Positions 15,648 to 24,829 of a DNA stretch of 64,000 nt are shown piece by piece. The notes beneath the pieces were generated by a model. It saw only the letters and a list, made by a program, of their open reading frames with translations, was not told the origin of the DNA and made no database searches. The number at the start of each line of letters is the position of its first letter. The stretch's first letter is position 1. The position numbers and the translations under genes were made by a program. Source of the stretch: an uncultured Lactobacillus sp. (GTDB lineage: Bacteria; Bacillota; Bacilli; Lactobacillales; Lactobacillaceae); the NCBI GenBank assembly GCA_947641735.1, contig CANRQR010000001.1:24455-88454 (forward strand). Reading direction: 5' to 3'.

Positions 15648-17459
15648 TTATTCAACCGTAACACTCTTAGCTAAGTTACGAGGCTTATCTACATCTAAAC
15701 CTTTATCCTTAGATGCATAGTAAGCAAGAAGTTGGGCAGGTACAACCGTTAATAAGGCTGACATGTAGTAGTTAATTTCTGGTAAAACTACATCATCACT
15801 TTCTCTAGCAAAATCTTTACCAACAATCGTAATAATATTAGCTCCACGAGAAACAACCTCTTGAATATTCCCACGAGTTAAATCAGCGGTTGCAGGATCG
15901 TTGATTAAAGCAATCACTGGGGTTCCCTTTTCAATAAGTGAAATAGTACCATGTTTTAATTCTGCTGCTGCAAAACCTTCAGTTTGAATGTAAGAAACTT
16001 CTTTAAGTTTTAATGCACCTTCAAGTGCAACTGCATAATCAATTCCACGTCCAATATAAAATGCATTACGAGAATTAATTAAGTACTTATCTGCAATTTC
16101 TTTTAATTTCTCTTTGCTATCAACAAGTTGTTGCATTCCTTCAGCTGCAATTGCCAAATCATGCTTCAAATTCCAGTTTTTAGCTTCTTCTTTATTAAGA
16201 GCTTCCCCTAGTGCTTTAGCTAATACAGCTTGTACAGCAATTTGAGCAGTATAAGCCTTAGTAGAAGCGACAGCAATTTCAGGACCAGCTTCCAATAACA
16301 TTGTGTAATCGGCTTCTCTAGATAAAGTAGAACCCTCTACATTAGTAATTGTTAGACTTGGAATATTGCGTTTATTCACTTCTTTTAAAACAACCCGAGA
16401 ATCAGCAGTTTCTCCTGATTGAGTTAAAAAGATAAAGAATGGATTTTTACTCATCATTGGGAAATGATAGCCCGCTTCAGAAGCTAGACCCACCTCAGTT
16501 GGAATGCCAGTGTAATGCTCTAATAATGTTTTACCTACTAAACCAGCATGATAACTAGTTCCAGCTGCATAAATATAAATACGATCTGCTTTTGAAATAG
16601 AATTAATAATTTGCGGATCAACTTTTACAGCTCCATTTTCATCAAAATAAGTTTGAGAAATTTTACGCATTACACTTGGTTGTTCATCAATTTCCTTAAG
16701 CATGTAAAATTCATATGTTCCCTTTGAAGCAGCATTAGGATCAATATTCAATACGTGAGGCTTACGTTCAACTTTTTCGCCGTCAACAGTTTCAATAGTA
16801 TAAGAATCTTTGGTAATATCACCAACATCACCATCTTGTAAATCGACAAAAGTCTTAGTTTGGTCTAAAACAGAAATTGCGTCAGAAGCAATGATGTTAA
16901 AGCCATCGCCAAGACCTAACATCATTGGTGATTTATTTTTAGCAATAAAAACATGGTCCGGTTCAGTATTATCAACTAAGAGGAAAGCATAGGAACCTTT
17001 AACAAGCTTTAAAGCTTCCTTAAATGCGGAAAAGCCGTCTAAATTTTTTTCACGAGCAATTTTACCAATTAATTGAACAACTACTTCAGTATCAGTATTT
17101 GAGCGAAATTTAACATCTTGTAGGTACTTCTCTTTTAATTCAGCATAGTTTTCAATCACGCCATTATGAACTAAATAAAAACGTTCGCTTTCATCAAAAT
17201 GAGGGTGGGCATTATCTACAGTTGGTTTTCCATGAGTAGCCCAACGAGTATGACCAATTCCAACTAAGCCCTGCTCATCTGGAGTTAATTTTTCTTTTAA
17301 ATTAGAAATTCTACCAACTGCCTTGGTTAAATATTCATTTCCATTTAAGTCATTTAAATATATACCTGCTGAATCATAACCACGATATTCTAGGTTAGTT
17401 AAGCCATTTAAAATAATATCTCTAGCAGGTTTTCCAACCACACCGACAATTCCACACAT
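15648..17459 (-). CDS. glmS: Glutamine--fructose-6-phosphate aminotransferase
   Basis: This 603-aa enzyme makes glucosamine-6-phosphate from fructose-6-phosphate and glutamine, the entry to peptidoglycan and UDP-GlcNAc synthesis. The start at 17459 gives MCGIVGVVGKP, placing the catalytic Cys directly after the initiator Met, as needed for the N-terminal amidotransferase. AAAGGAG lies upstream; an earlier in-frame ATG at 17486 would bury the Cys. GIGHTRWATHG and SNTDTEVV mark the glutaminase domain (1-240). Two SIS sugar isomerase domains follow, with AGTSYHAG and LTQSGETADS, and the gene ends KPRNLAKSVTVE. No glmS ribozyme core is visible in the short leader. Confidence 0.95.
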   Translation of the reverse strand: MCGIVGVVGKPARDIILNGLTNLEYRGYDSAGIYLNDLNGNEYLTKAVGRISNLKEKLTPDEQGLVGIGHTRWATHGKPTVDNAHPHFDESERFYLVHNGVIENYAELKEKYLQDVKFRSNTDTEVVVQLIGKIAREKNLDGFSAFKEALKLVKGSYAFLLVDNTEPDHVFIAKNKSPMMLGLGDGFNIIASDAISVLDQTKTFVDLQDGDVGDITKDSYTIETVDGEKVERKPHVLNIDPNAASKGTYEFYMLKEIDEQPSVMRKISQTYFDENGAVKVDPQIINSISKADRIYIYAAGTSYHAGLVGKTLLEHYTGIPTEVGLASEAGYHFPMMSKNPFFIFLTQSGETADSRVVLKEVNKRNIPSLTITNVEGSTLSREADYTMLLEAGPEIAVASTKAYTAQIAVQAVLAKALGEALNKEEAKNWNLKHDLAIAAEGMQQLVDSKEKLKEIADKYLINSRNAFYIGRGIDYAVALEGALKLKEVSYIQTEGFAAAELKHGTISLIEKGTPVIALINDPATADLTRGNIQEVVSRGANIITIVGKDFARESDDVVLPEINYYMSALLTVVPAQLLAYYASKDKGLDVDKPRNLAKSVTVE

Positions 17460-17656
17460 AAGTTTTTCTCCTTTGGTATAGTTCATTTAAAATAAATGGA
17501 CTATCTTTAATTCGTTGTTATGTTAGTAATAATAACCCTATAATTCAAATTGGTCAAGAAGTTTTATTTGTAATTGGTCTATATCAAAAAATGAATAAAT
17601 ATTAAAATTATAGTTTATTCAAATAAACTTAAAAGTGATAAGAAAAAAATATGCTC

Positions 17657-17680
17657 GGGGGTCATTTGGGGGTCAAATAA
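17657..17680 (+). repeat. GGGGTCATTTGGGG motif beside tRNA-Arg(TCT)
   Basis: The sequence GGGGGTCATTTGGGGGTCAA lies 45 bases beyond the 3' end of tRNA-Arg(TCT). A near-identical GGGGTCATTTGGGG occurs at 36463-36484, beside the second tRNA-Arg. The position next to tRNA genes suggests a relic of an integrative element's end or attachment region. It is not a tRNA 3' duplicate. Confidence 0.4.
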
Positions 17681-17697
17681 AAAAAGGCACAAAAAAA

Positions 17698-17717
17698 GAC
17701 GCTCCATGCGGAGCGCC
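17698..17717 (-). terminator. Terminator of tRNA-Arg(TCT)
   Basis: CGCTCC-ATGC-GGAGCG hairpin followed on the minus strand by TCTTTTTTTG. It lies 10 bases after the tRNA. Confidence 0.88.
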
Positions 17718-17724
17718 ATATCAG

Positions 17725-17798
17725 TGATTTGGGTGAGATTCGAACTCACGACCCACGGTTTAGAAGACCGTTGCTCTATCCAGCTGAGCTACCAAACC
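17725..17798 (-). tRNA. tRNA-Arg, anticodon TCT
   Basis: A 74-base cloverleaf on the minus strand. The acceptor stem GGTTTGG pairs with CCAAATC (one G-U), the D-arm is GCTCAGCTGGATAGAGC, the anticodon stem ACGGT/ACCGT encloses CTTCTAA with anticodon TCT, and the T-arm is GTGAG-TTCGAAT-CTCAC. The discriminator is A, and CCA is not encoded. It reads AGA codons. Confidence 0.95.
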
Positions 17799-17899
17799 AA
17801 TTCCTTAACAGAACATATTCTAGTATAGGGAAAAGGAAGGTAGATGTCAATTATTTTTCGAAAAAATTTTTATTTTTTCGAAAAATATCTTATTACTAT

Positions 17900-18670
17900 T
17901 TATATCAACTTATAATGCATACTGGCATTGTATATTCCATCTTTATTAATATCAGTAGTTACATAGTCTGCGATTTGCTTAACGTGCTCTTCTCCATTAC
18001 TCATAGCAACTCCAACTTTAACAGCTTTAAGCATCTCTAAATCATTTTCACCATCACCGAACGCCATTGCATCATCTAAAGTTTGATTCTGTAGCTCAAG
18101 ATACTTTTTAATACCAGCCAACTTACCACCATTTTTTGAAATGATATCTACTGCATATTCATTCCACCAACTTAATTTACAATTAGGCAATTCATCAACC
18201 AAAGTCTTTAATTCATTGCGATCTCCGTATGCAATAAACTGATAGACTTCTTCACCATGATATTTGCCAATTGGCGCAACTTTACTAGAAACTGCCTTTT
18301 GAGCAGCAATGACTTGATCAGTTACAAAATTAATGTATGGTCCTTCTTTACCAATAGTAGTAATAGGGACCCTTTTTTCTTTAATTAATTCAATCATCTT
18401 TTCAGTATCTACTTCATCAATTGGATTACCAAAAATTTCTTTTCCATCTCCATCTAAACAAAGTTGACCATTCATCGTCAAATAACCGTCAAATTTCAAA
18501 TCTTTGACTGGTAATTTTTTCAATTGACTCATATCACGGCCTGTAGCTAGCACTAATTTATAGCCATTTTCATGTAAAAGTTTAAGTGCCTTCCTAGTAC
18601 TTTCTGGAACGCTATCAGTTTTATGAGAAACTAACGTCCCGTCCACATCAAAAAATATTGTTTTTACCAA
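17900..18670 (-). CDS. Cof-type HAD-IIB hydrolase
   Basis: This 256-aa haloacid dehalogenase-type phosphatase has motif I IFFDVDGTLVSHK (the two Asp of DVDGT), motif II LVLATGRD, a Lys in GGKLAGIKKYL (motif III) and motif IV AFGDGENDLEML. A C2B cap lies between motifs II and III. It presumably dephosphorylates a sugar phosphate or similar metabolite in the cytoplasm; substrates for Cof proteins are broad and not predictable here. It is flanked by tRNA-Arg downstream and a strong terminator upstream, so it is monocistronic. Confidence 0.88.
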   Translation of the reverse strand: MVKTIFFDVDGTLVSHKTDSVPESTRKALKLLHENGYKLVLATGRDMSQLKKLPVKDLKFDGYLTMNGQLCLDGDGKEIFGNPIDEVDTEKMIELIKEKRVPITTIGKEGPYINFVTDQVIAAQKAVSSKVAPIGKYHGEEVYQFIAYGDRNELKTLVDELPNCKLSWWNEYAVDIISKNGGKLAGIKKYLELQNQTLDDAMAFGDGENDLEMLKAVKVGVAMSNGEEHVKQIADYVTTDINKDGIYNASMHYKLI

Positions 18671-18706
18671 ATCATGTCACCTCTATCATTTAAATTATAT
18701 CAAAAA

Positions 18707-18730
18707 TGCGCTTTCAAAACTGAAAGCGCA
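18707..18730 (-). terminator. Terminator of pepN
   Basis: TGCGCTTTCA-AAAC-TGAAAGCGCA, a perfect 10-bp stem, with TTTTTGA on the minus strand and a TCTTTTTG tract on the plus strand, so it may act both ways. Confidence 0.9.
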
Positions 18731-18756
18731 TCTTTTTGTAGATTTAATTTTTATTT

Positions 18757-21291
18757 TTAATCAACAGCCTTAGCAATTGCCTCATTAACTGCTGCTTGTT
18801 CTTTCTTAACTAAGTTCACTTTAGTTTCAATGACCTTAGTATCCATCTTAATTTCACGAGTTAAGCCTGGAGTATTAATCTTTGGTTCAAAGAAGTCTTT
18901 GAATTGATCCAATCTTTCTTCAGTATGGAACACATTTGCAGTAACAGTGATAAATGTTGCAAATTCCATATCGCCACCAACAGTTGCTTCAAGCCATGGC
19001 CACTCTAATCTAATCCAATTCCAAGCTTGTTCTTGACCAAATGGGTTAGCTAAAACATTACGGTACCATGCACGTAAATCTTGTGGCTTAACAATTTGAG
19101 CATCCTCAAAATCATCGACAATTGCATCAACAATTTCAGGCATTTTAGTTGAAGTAATACCAGCACAAAGATCTTGTTTCAAACTTGCATCTGAAGTTTC
19201 TTGATATTTCTTAAGTAATTTATCAAACAAAGTCATATTGCCAAAGTTCTTAACTTCATTAACTAAAACTGAACTTCTAATATCAGCCGAAATATTTTCT
19301 AAATTATCAGAATTTTCTGAATAAATCGCATGCAAGCCATCAATTGTATCATCGTTATTTGCATATAGCGAAGCTGCCACAACATATGGTCTAGTTAGAT
19401 TGTCATCATTAGATTCACCAGCTTTTGGAAGCAACCCTAAACGCTTAACTTGTTTTTCAGAAAGTAAATTATAAAGCTTCTTTAATTGCTTTTCTTCATC
19501 TGAACCTGGGGTTACAAAATTACGTAAAGTAGACATAATTCTGTATAAAGCATTATTAACAATTGGTGAAGTAGAATCTGCAAACTTAGGAAGAAGGGGA
19601 ACAATATCTGCATAAGACATTTGACCACCTTCTGCTAACAATCTGAAGTCTTGCAATAATTGTAATTTATCAACTGCATCTAATTCATCGATATGACTTA
19701 GGATATCATCAAGCAATGTTTGATCATACTTAACAATGAAGTCTGAATTATTACCTACATTTAAACGGAATGGAACCCCATTATTAGCAAGTAAATCATT
19801 GTAGTCACCAACAACTAATTTTTCATCCTTCATGATCTTAGGGACAGCAGCATAGTTAGAATTCAAAGGAATTTGCCACTTACGTCCCACTTCCTTACCT
19901 TCACCGATAAAGAATTGTTTTTGAGTTAAAACTAACTTACCATCTTCAACTTTTGCGTTTACTACTGGGTAACCTGGTTGTTCAAGCCAAGAATGCATAA
20001 TTGCACCAATATCTAAGCCGCTTGCTTCACCAAGTGCCTTCCATAAATCGTCACCTGTTGCATTGCCATATTTATGAGCTGCAAAGTAGTTCTTTAGTCC
20101 TTCACGAAGAGCCTTATCACCTAATAAAGCACGTACCATGACTAACATTCTTGAGCCCTTTGCATAAACAATAGCCGAGTCAAACAAGGCATCGATTTCA
20201 GCAGGATCGTTAACCATAACGTGAACTGATTGAACACCATCAGTAGCATCTCTTTGAAGAGCAGCCGGAACTTCAGAAGTTTGGAACATTTCCCAGATCT
20301 TCCAATTTGGTTCTAAAGCGTCTATTGCTACATACTCCATCATATTAGCAAAACTTTCATTAAGCCATAAGTTATCCCACCACTTCATAGTTACTAAATC
20401 ACCGAACCATTGGTGAGCTAATTCGTGAGCAATAACTGTAGCTACTAATTGTTTCATTTCTAATGAGGTGTTATCTGGATCAAGCAATAAGTATGCTTCA
20501 CGATAAGTTACACAACCCCAGTTTTCCATCGCACCAGCTGAAAAGTCTGGAAGAGCTACTTGGTATGAATGCTCTAATGGATATGGTGTTTCATAGTAAT
20601 CTTCATAGAATTCAATTGAACGCTTAGCAATATCTAGAGCGAAATCTAATTCTTTTGCTTGGTGTGCTCTTGTAGCAAAAACACCAATTTCAACGCCAGA
20701 CTTAGTCTTAGTAAGTTTTCTTTGCATATCACCAAAGACAAAGGCAACTAAGTAGCTAGACATACGTACAGTTGGTTTAAAGTAGTGAACACCGTCTTTA
20801 AATTTTTCTTCTGGTTGATTAGAAATAATTGTTTCGCCAGGCTTTTCATCAAACTTAATTGCTAATGCAAAAGTAGCCTTAGCTTCTGGTTCGTCAACAC
20901 ATGGGAATGCTTGACGAGCAAAAGTAGTTTCAAATTGGGTACCTACTAATTGCTTCTTTTCACCATCAACTTCGTAATAAGAAGGATAAATGCCCATCAT
21001 TGTATCAGTTAATTTACCTTCAAAGTCAACTTCAATCTTCATTTTGCCAACTTTTCCAGCTTTAATATTAACTACTTCATCTTTATCGTTATAGTCAAAA
21101 TCAACTTTCTTTTGATCTACTCTAACAGATGTGATCTTTAAGTACTTCTGATTTAATTTAACTAATTCTTCTTGAGCATCTCCGACTACAACAGTCTTAC
21201 CGTGAAATCTCTTTTTTTCGCGACTAATATCCAAATAGATATCATAGTGATCAGGATGAAAAGTTTCATAAAAGCGTTTAACTTCTGCCAT
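18757..21291 (-). CDS. pepN: Aminopeptidase N (lysyl aminopeptidase)
   Basis: This 844-aa M1 zinc metallopeptidase releases N-terminal residues from peptides in the cytoplasm. The exopeptidase motif GAMEN is at residues 253-257 and the zinc site HELAH at 289-293, with the third ligand in NESFAN (Glu 312). The C-terminal ERAP1-like helical domain fills residues ~500-840. Length and motifs match the well-known lactobacillar PepN. It is a single gene with its own terminator, encoded head-to-head with pepX 200 bases away. Together with PepX and the C1B peptidase it completes peptide breakdown to amino acids. Confidence 0.96.
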   Translation of the reverse strand: MAEVKRFYETFHPDHYDIYLDISREKKRFHGKTVVVGDAQEELVKLNQKYLKITSVRVDQKKVDFDYNDKDEVVNIKAGKVGKMKIEVDFEGKLTDTMMGIYPSYYEVDGEKKQLVGTQFETTFARQAFPCVDEPEAKATFALAIKFDEKPGETIISNQPEEKFKDGVHYFKPTVRMSSYLVAFVFGDMQRKLTKTKSGVEIGVFATRAHQAKELDFALDIAKRSIEFYEDYYETPYPLEHSYQVALPDFSAGAMENWGCVTYREAYLLLDPDNTSLEMKQLVATVIAHELAHQWFGDLVTMKWWDNLWLNESFANMMEYVAIDALEPNWKIWEMFQTSEVPAALQRDATDGVQSVHVMVNDPAEIDALFDSAIVYAKGSRMLVMVRALLGDKALREGLKNYFAAHKYGNATGDDLWKALGEASGLDIGAIMHSWLEQPGYPVVNAKVEDGKLVLTQKQFFIGEGKEVGRKWQIPLNSNYAAVPKIMKDEKLVVGDYNDLLANNGVPFRLNVGNNSDFIVKYDQTLLDDILSHIDELDAVDKLQLLQDFRLLAEGGQMSYADIVPLLPKFADSTSPIVNNALYRIMSTLRNFVTPGSDEEKQLKKLYNLLSEKQVKRLGLLPKAGESNDDNLTRPYVVAASLYANNDDTIDGLHAIYSENSDNLENISADIRSSVLVNEVKNFGNMTLFDKLLKKYQETSDASLKQDLCAGITSTKMPEIVDAIVDDFEDAQIVKPQDLRAWYRNVLANPFGQEQAWNWIRLEWPWLEATVGGDMEFATFITVTANVFHTEERLDQFKDFFEPKINTPGLTREIKMDTKVIETKVNLVKKEQAAVNEAIAKAVD

Positions 21292-21489
21292 ATTATGACC
21301 TCCAATTTTTTAACTTCTCAACTATTTATTATAAGAAATTAAAATCTTACTTACCAGTTTTTGGATTAAATTAAAAACAATTTAGGTGATTCAATATATT
21401 TTAAAATATTGTTTAATTCTTCTTTTATGCAATTAAAACTAGTAAAATAAAAATTAAGAGAAACAGAAAAAAGGAGTGTTCTTATATAT

Positions 21490-23874
21490 ATGAAATATAA
21501 TCAATACGGCTATTTAAAAACCGATTTTGACCAAATGGTTAAAGAATTAGAATCTATTAACTTCTTACCTAATGATTGGAAAGAAAATAGTTTTTCTGGC
21601 CTTTTAGCAACGCTAGTTGAAAACTCCATTGCCGAAGCCAAAACTTATGGTGCAAAAGAAGCTAAATTAGCAGAATTTGCAGTTAGTGATCATAAAAATT
21701 TAAAAGAATTTTTAGTTGAAAATCCTAATTCAATTTCACGTAACCAATTTTATAATGTTGGCTTGCAATTACTCGGCTATCATGTTGGCTACGATTATGA
21801 TTTAAATGATCCACTAGCACGAATGAAGGCTAATGCCCTTCCTTATACTGATCAAGAAGAAATTGATCGTAATGAATTAGTTAAAGTTTTCTACCGCCTA
21901 CTTAACACTCGAGCTAAAAATGGCCAAACTTTCATTGATAATATGGCTGGTAAAGGTTACTTCACCCAGTTTTACGGTAATAATAAATTTATGTACTTTA
22001 ATGGGAAGTCACTCCCAGTTTTTGATATGAGTAAGGTTATTCGTGAAGTGGTCTACGTTGAAAGTGATCTTGATACTGATGAAGATGGTAAGCCTGATTT
22101 ACTTCAAGTAACCGTCTTTCGTCCCTACCAATCAAACAACTTTAAGTTTCCTGCACTCTACACAGCTGATCCTTATTTTGGCGGCATTATTGCTAATGAA
22201 AAACGTAACCACAATGTTGATGTTAACTTAGAAGACGCTACTAAGAGTACTTACCCTAAATATGAAGCAATGCCAACTGCTAAGGCCAAAAAGCCAGCTA
22301 GCGAAGATCAAGCAGCAACCGAAGAAGCAGTTCATAAAGCAGCTTACTCTTTAAATGAATACTTACTTGCACGTGGATTTGCAAACGTTTATGCAGGTGC
22401 AATCGGAACCCGTGGTTCAGATGGTCTAAGAATTACGGGAGCTCCTGAAGAAACTGAATCTGCTAAAGAAATCATTGAATGGCTTCATGGCGACAGAGTT
22501 GCTTATACCGACCGTACCAGAAAACACGAAACCAAAGCTTCCTGGTGTAACGGCAATATCGGAATGACTGGTCGTTCATACTTAGGAACACTTCAAATTG
22601 CAATTGCTACTACTGGGGTAGCTGGACTTAAGACTGTAGTTTCAGAAGCTGCTATTTCTTCTTGGTATGATTACTACCGTGAACATGGACTAGTAGTTGC
22701 TCCAGAAGCTTGCCAAGGTGAAGACTTAGATATGCTTGCTGAAACTTGCCAGTCTAATCTTTGGGATGCAGGCGCCTATTTAAAGATCAAGCCTAAATTT
22801 GATGTTATGCAAAAACGTCTTTTAGAAAAATCAGACCGTGAAACTGGTCAATATTCTGATTTCTGGGAAGCTAGAAATTACCGTCACCATACAGACAATA
22901 TCAAGTGTTCTTGGATCTCAGTTCATGGTTTAAACGACTGGAATGTAAAGCCAAAGAATGTTTACAAGATTTGGCAAAAAGTTTCTAAACTACCAATTGC
23001 TCATAAACTATTCTTGCACCAAGGTCCTCACTATAATATGAACAACCTTTTATCCATTGACTTCTCTGACTTAATGAACTTATGGTTCTGTCATGAATTA
23101 TTAGGCATTAAAAATAATGCTTACAAGCAATGGGAAGATGTTATGATCCAAGATAATTTGCAACCAGATATCTGGCATGAAGAACCAACTTGGAATAATG
23201 AATTAGGAAGCAAAGAAATTTACTTCCCTGATAAAAAAGGTAACCTCTTAAAAGATGGCGGTGAAGATAATGATAAAGTTTCATTCACCGACCAAGGAGG
23301 TAAAGTATTTAAAGAAGCTAAAATTTCCGAAAGTAAATGGCAATATGACTTTATCTCTGGTGAAGAAAAATGGCTTAACCAACAATTACGTTTTGTAACT
23401 GATGAATTTATTCATCCAGTAACTGTAGTTGGTCGCCCTAAGATTAAGATGAGTGTTGCTAGCTCTCTTCCTAAAGGACAAATTTCTGTTGCCTTAGTTG
23501 ATTTAGGAACCAGAAAACGGCTTACCCCAATTCCTAAGTCATTTAATGATCAAATTCAAGAATTAGGCTACCGTTTTGGTACTGAAGTAATGAAAGAATT
23601 TGTTCCTGACAAAGAAACAAAAGCTAAGTTAATTACTAAGGGGCACATGAACGTCCAAAACTACGCTGATATGAAACATGCAGAAAAAGTTGAACCTGGT
23701 AAATTCTATGACTTAGAATTTGAATTGCAACCTACCTTCTATCGCTTACCAGCTGGTGCAAGATTAGGTTTGATTATTTATTCAACCGATCAAGGGATGA
23801 CTAAGCGTCCACTTGAAGATGAGACTTATACAATTGATTTAGATAATACTCAATTGATTTTTCATGAGCTGTAG
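21490..23874 (+). CDS. pepX: X-prolyl dipeptidyl aminopeptidase
   Basis: This 794-aa S15 serine peptidase removes X-Pro dipeptides from the N-terminus, important for proline-rich casein peptides. It has an N-terminal helical oligomerisation domain (1-~150), then the alpha/beta-hydrolase core with the nucleophile in GMTGRSYLG (Ser 363). The likely Asp lies in the HGLNDWNV region and the His in [10 protein letters not shown]-terminal jelly-roll domain follows from ~560. The length is typical of the family. AAAAAGGAG lies ~13 bases upstream of the start, rather far, but no nearer in-frame start exists. The frame ends just before a leader-peptide module. Confidence 0.96.
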   Translation: MKYNQYGYLKTDFDQMVKELESINFLPNDWKENSFSGLLATLVENSIAEAKTYGAKEAKLAEFAVSDHKNLKEFLVENPNSISRNQFYNVGLQLLGYHVGYDYDLNDPLARMKANALPYTDQEEIDRNELVKVFYRLLNTRAKNGQTFIDNMAGKGYFTQFYGNNKFMYFNGKSLPVFDMSKVIREVVYVESDLDTDEDGKPDLLQVTVFRPYQSNNFKFPALYTADPYFGGIIANEKRNHNVDVNLEDATKSTYPKYEAMPTAKAKKPASEDQAATEEAVHKAAYSLNEYLLARGFANVYAGAIGTRGSDGLRITGAPEETESAKEIIEWLHGDRVAYTDRTRKHETKASWCNGNIGMTGRSYLGTLQIAIATTGVAGLKTVVSEAAISSWYDYYREHGLVVAPEACQGEDLDMLAETCQSNLWDAGAYLKIKPKFDVMQKRLLEKSDRETGQYSDFWEARNYRHHTDNIKCSWISVHGLNDWNVKPKNVYKIWQKVSKLPIAHKLFLHQGPHYNMNNLLSIDFSDLMNLWFCHELLGIKNNAYKQWEDVMIQDNLQPDIWHEEPTWNNELGSKEIYFPDKKGNLLKDGGEDNDKVSFTDQGGKVFKEAKISESKWQYDFISGEEKWLNQQLRFVTDEFIHPVTVVGRPKIKMSVASSLPKGQISVALVDLGTRKRLTPIPKSFNDQIQELGYRFGTEVMKEFVPDKETKAKLITKGHMNVQNYADMKHAEKVEPGKFYDLEFELQPTFYRLPAGARLGLIIYSTDQGMTKRPLEDETYTIDLDNTQLIFHEL

Positions 23875-23893
23875 GTAAAAGTGATAAAATATA

Positions 23894-23899
23894 TATAAT
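23894..23899 (+). promoter_or_regulatory. Possible -10 box of the leader module
   Basis: A consensus TATAAT sits 22 bases upstream of the leader-peptide start and just after the pepX stop. No good -35 is found 16-18 bases upstream, so this is tentative; read-through from pepX is the alternative source of transcript. Confidence 0.35.
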
Positions 23900-23921
23900 T
23901 TCAAACTATTAGGAGGATGAA

Positions 23922-23975
23922 ATGACATGGAAACTTCAAGTTCTACTATGTATTGGTTTTATTTTTAGAAACTAA
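23922..23975 (+). CDS. Putative leader peptide / small hydrophobic peptide
   Basis: A very strong AGGAGG (23911-23916) precedes ATG at 23922 by five bases and opens a 17-aa frame, MTWKLQVLLCIGFIFRN. A second ATG at 23927, ten bases from the AGGAGG, opens another frame of 13 aa whose end reads Met-Tyr-Trp-Phe-Tyr-Phe (23927-23968). Both stop shortly before a strong terminator at 23992-24036. The whole unit sits upstream of an unknown membrane protein gene. Either a ribosome-mediated attenuator leader (aromatic residues in frame two) or a small type I-like hydrophobic peptide fits. Neither peptide is recognised. Confidence 0.45.
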   Translation: MTWKLQVLLCIGFIFRN

Positions 23976-23991
23976 AATAATCTAAATATCA

Positions 23992-24036
23992 AAAAAGCTT
24001 TAGAATCTTTATTGTTGAAGATTCTAGAGCTTTTTC
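23992..24036 (+). terminator. Terminator/attenuator after the leader peptide
   Basis: AGCTTTAGAATCTT pairs with GAAGATTCTAGAGCT (about 14 bp with one G-U) around a 7-base loop and is followed by TTTTTCTTCT. An A tract on the left allows termination both ways. TCTAAA (23981-23986) can pair with TTTAGA (23999-24004) inside the left arm, a possible but short antiterminator. Confidence 0.75.
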
Positions 24037-24071
24037 TTCTAATTCAACTATAAGAAAAAAGAGGAACAAAA

Positions 24072-24767
24072 ATGACATTTAACCGATTTTCCAATTCAAC
24101 AATTAATCAATGCAAAAAAATTATTGATATCCATTCCCCAGCTTTCAAAACATATAAAAGAAAAAACCAAGAAATTCATTACTTCATCGAATTTTTTACC
24201 TCTATAGATCTAATCTTACTAATACTTACACCTTTCGAACCGGATGAAAATTTGATAACATTAACAATTTTTTCTCTTTCAATTACAGTAGCTTTATCCG
24301 TATATTTAAAGAGAAAAAACAAATTATTTTTTTCAACTTTTCCTAAAGAAAAATTACATGAATTTCTTTTACCAGCTACTATTCCTCTCCCAAATCCAAG
24401 ACTTTATAAAACAGTATTTGATCAACTAGAATCTAATAAGAATGCGGTTAGATCTACTTGGAAAGCATTAAAGTGGTTTTTTGTAATTATTGTTATTGGA
24501 ACATTTGAAGATAAAATTGAAAATTTCTTTCAATTTACATTTGGCTTGCAAAGCACTTACGGCATCGGAGCATTTATCTGTATTCTAGTTATGTTTGCAG
24601 CCGTTACACTTCCTGTGTCATATTTTATTGGAAACATAATAAACATTTTAATTAAAATAAAAAAATATCTAGATACTATAATTGAAAAATGTATAGATAA
24701 TGGCATGTTTGTTCGGAACTATGCCTTATTAACAGCAACTCTTATTGTCCTACAGGAAAATAATTAG
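24072..24767 (+). CDS. Membrane protein of unknown function
   Basis: I do not recognise this 231-aa protein. It has four hydrophobic segments in two pairs: ~42-58 and ~62-80 (FFTSIDLILLILTPF, LITLTIFSLSITVALSVYL), then ~132-147 and ~165-195 (WFFVIIVIGTF, GIGAFICILVMFAAVTLPVSYFIGNIINILI). An amphipathic loop lies between the pairs. AGAGGAAC lies upstream of the ATG. It lies 35 bases after a leader-peptide/terminator module, suggesting that its transcription is attenuated. It ends 60 bases before the convergent histidine kinase gene. No resistance or transporter family is evident. Confidence 0.7.
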   Translation: MTFNRFSNSTINQCKKIIDIHSPAFKTYKRKNQEIHYFIEFFTSIDLILLILTPFEPDENLITLTIFSLSITVALSVYLKRKNKLFFSTFPKEKLHEFLLPATIPLPNPRLYKTVFDQLESNKNAVRSTWKALKWFFVIIVIGTFEDKIENFFQFTFGLQSTYGIGAFICILVMFAAVTLPVSYFIGNIINILIKIKKYLDTIIEKCIDNGMFVRNYALLTATLIVLQENN

Positions 24768-24829
24768 TGAACTTTTGGAACGTATTACTAATACCAAGAT
24801 TTGATAAAATTTTTGAATTTTTAAACAAT

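Noticed and set aside
17460-17724. Possible glmS ribozyme upstream of glmS
   Set aside because: The leader is short and AT-rich, and no ribozyme core or pseudoknot sequence could be matched; the region also holds the tRNA-Arg terminator.
17857-17881. AT-only inverted repeat CGAAAAAAT/ATTTTTTCG between the HAD gene and tRNA-Arg
   Set aside because: No U-tract on the needed side and a low-stability stem; not supported as a terminator.
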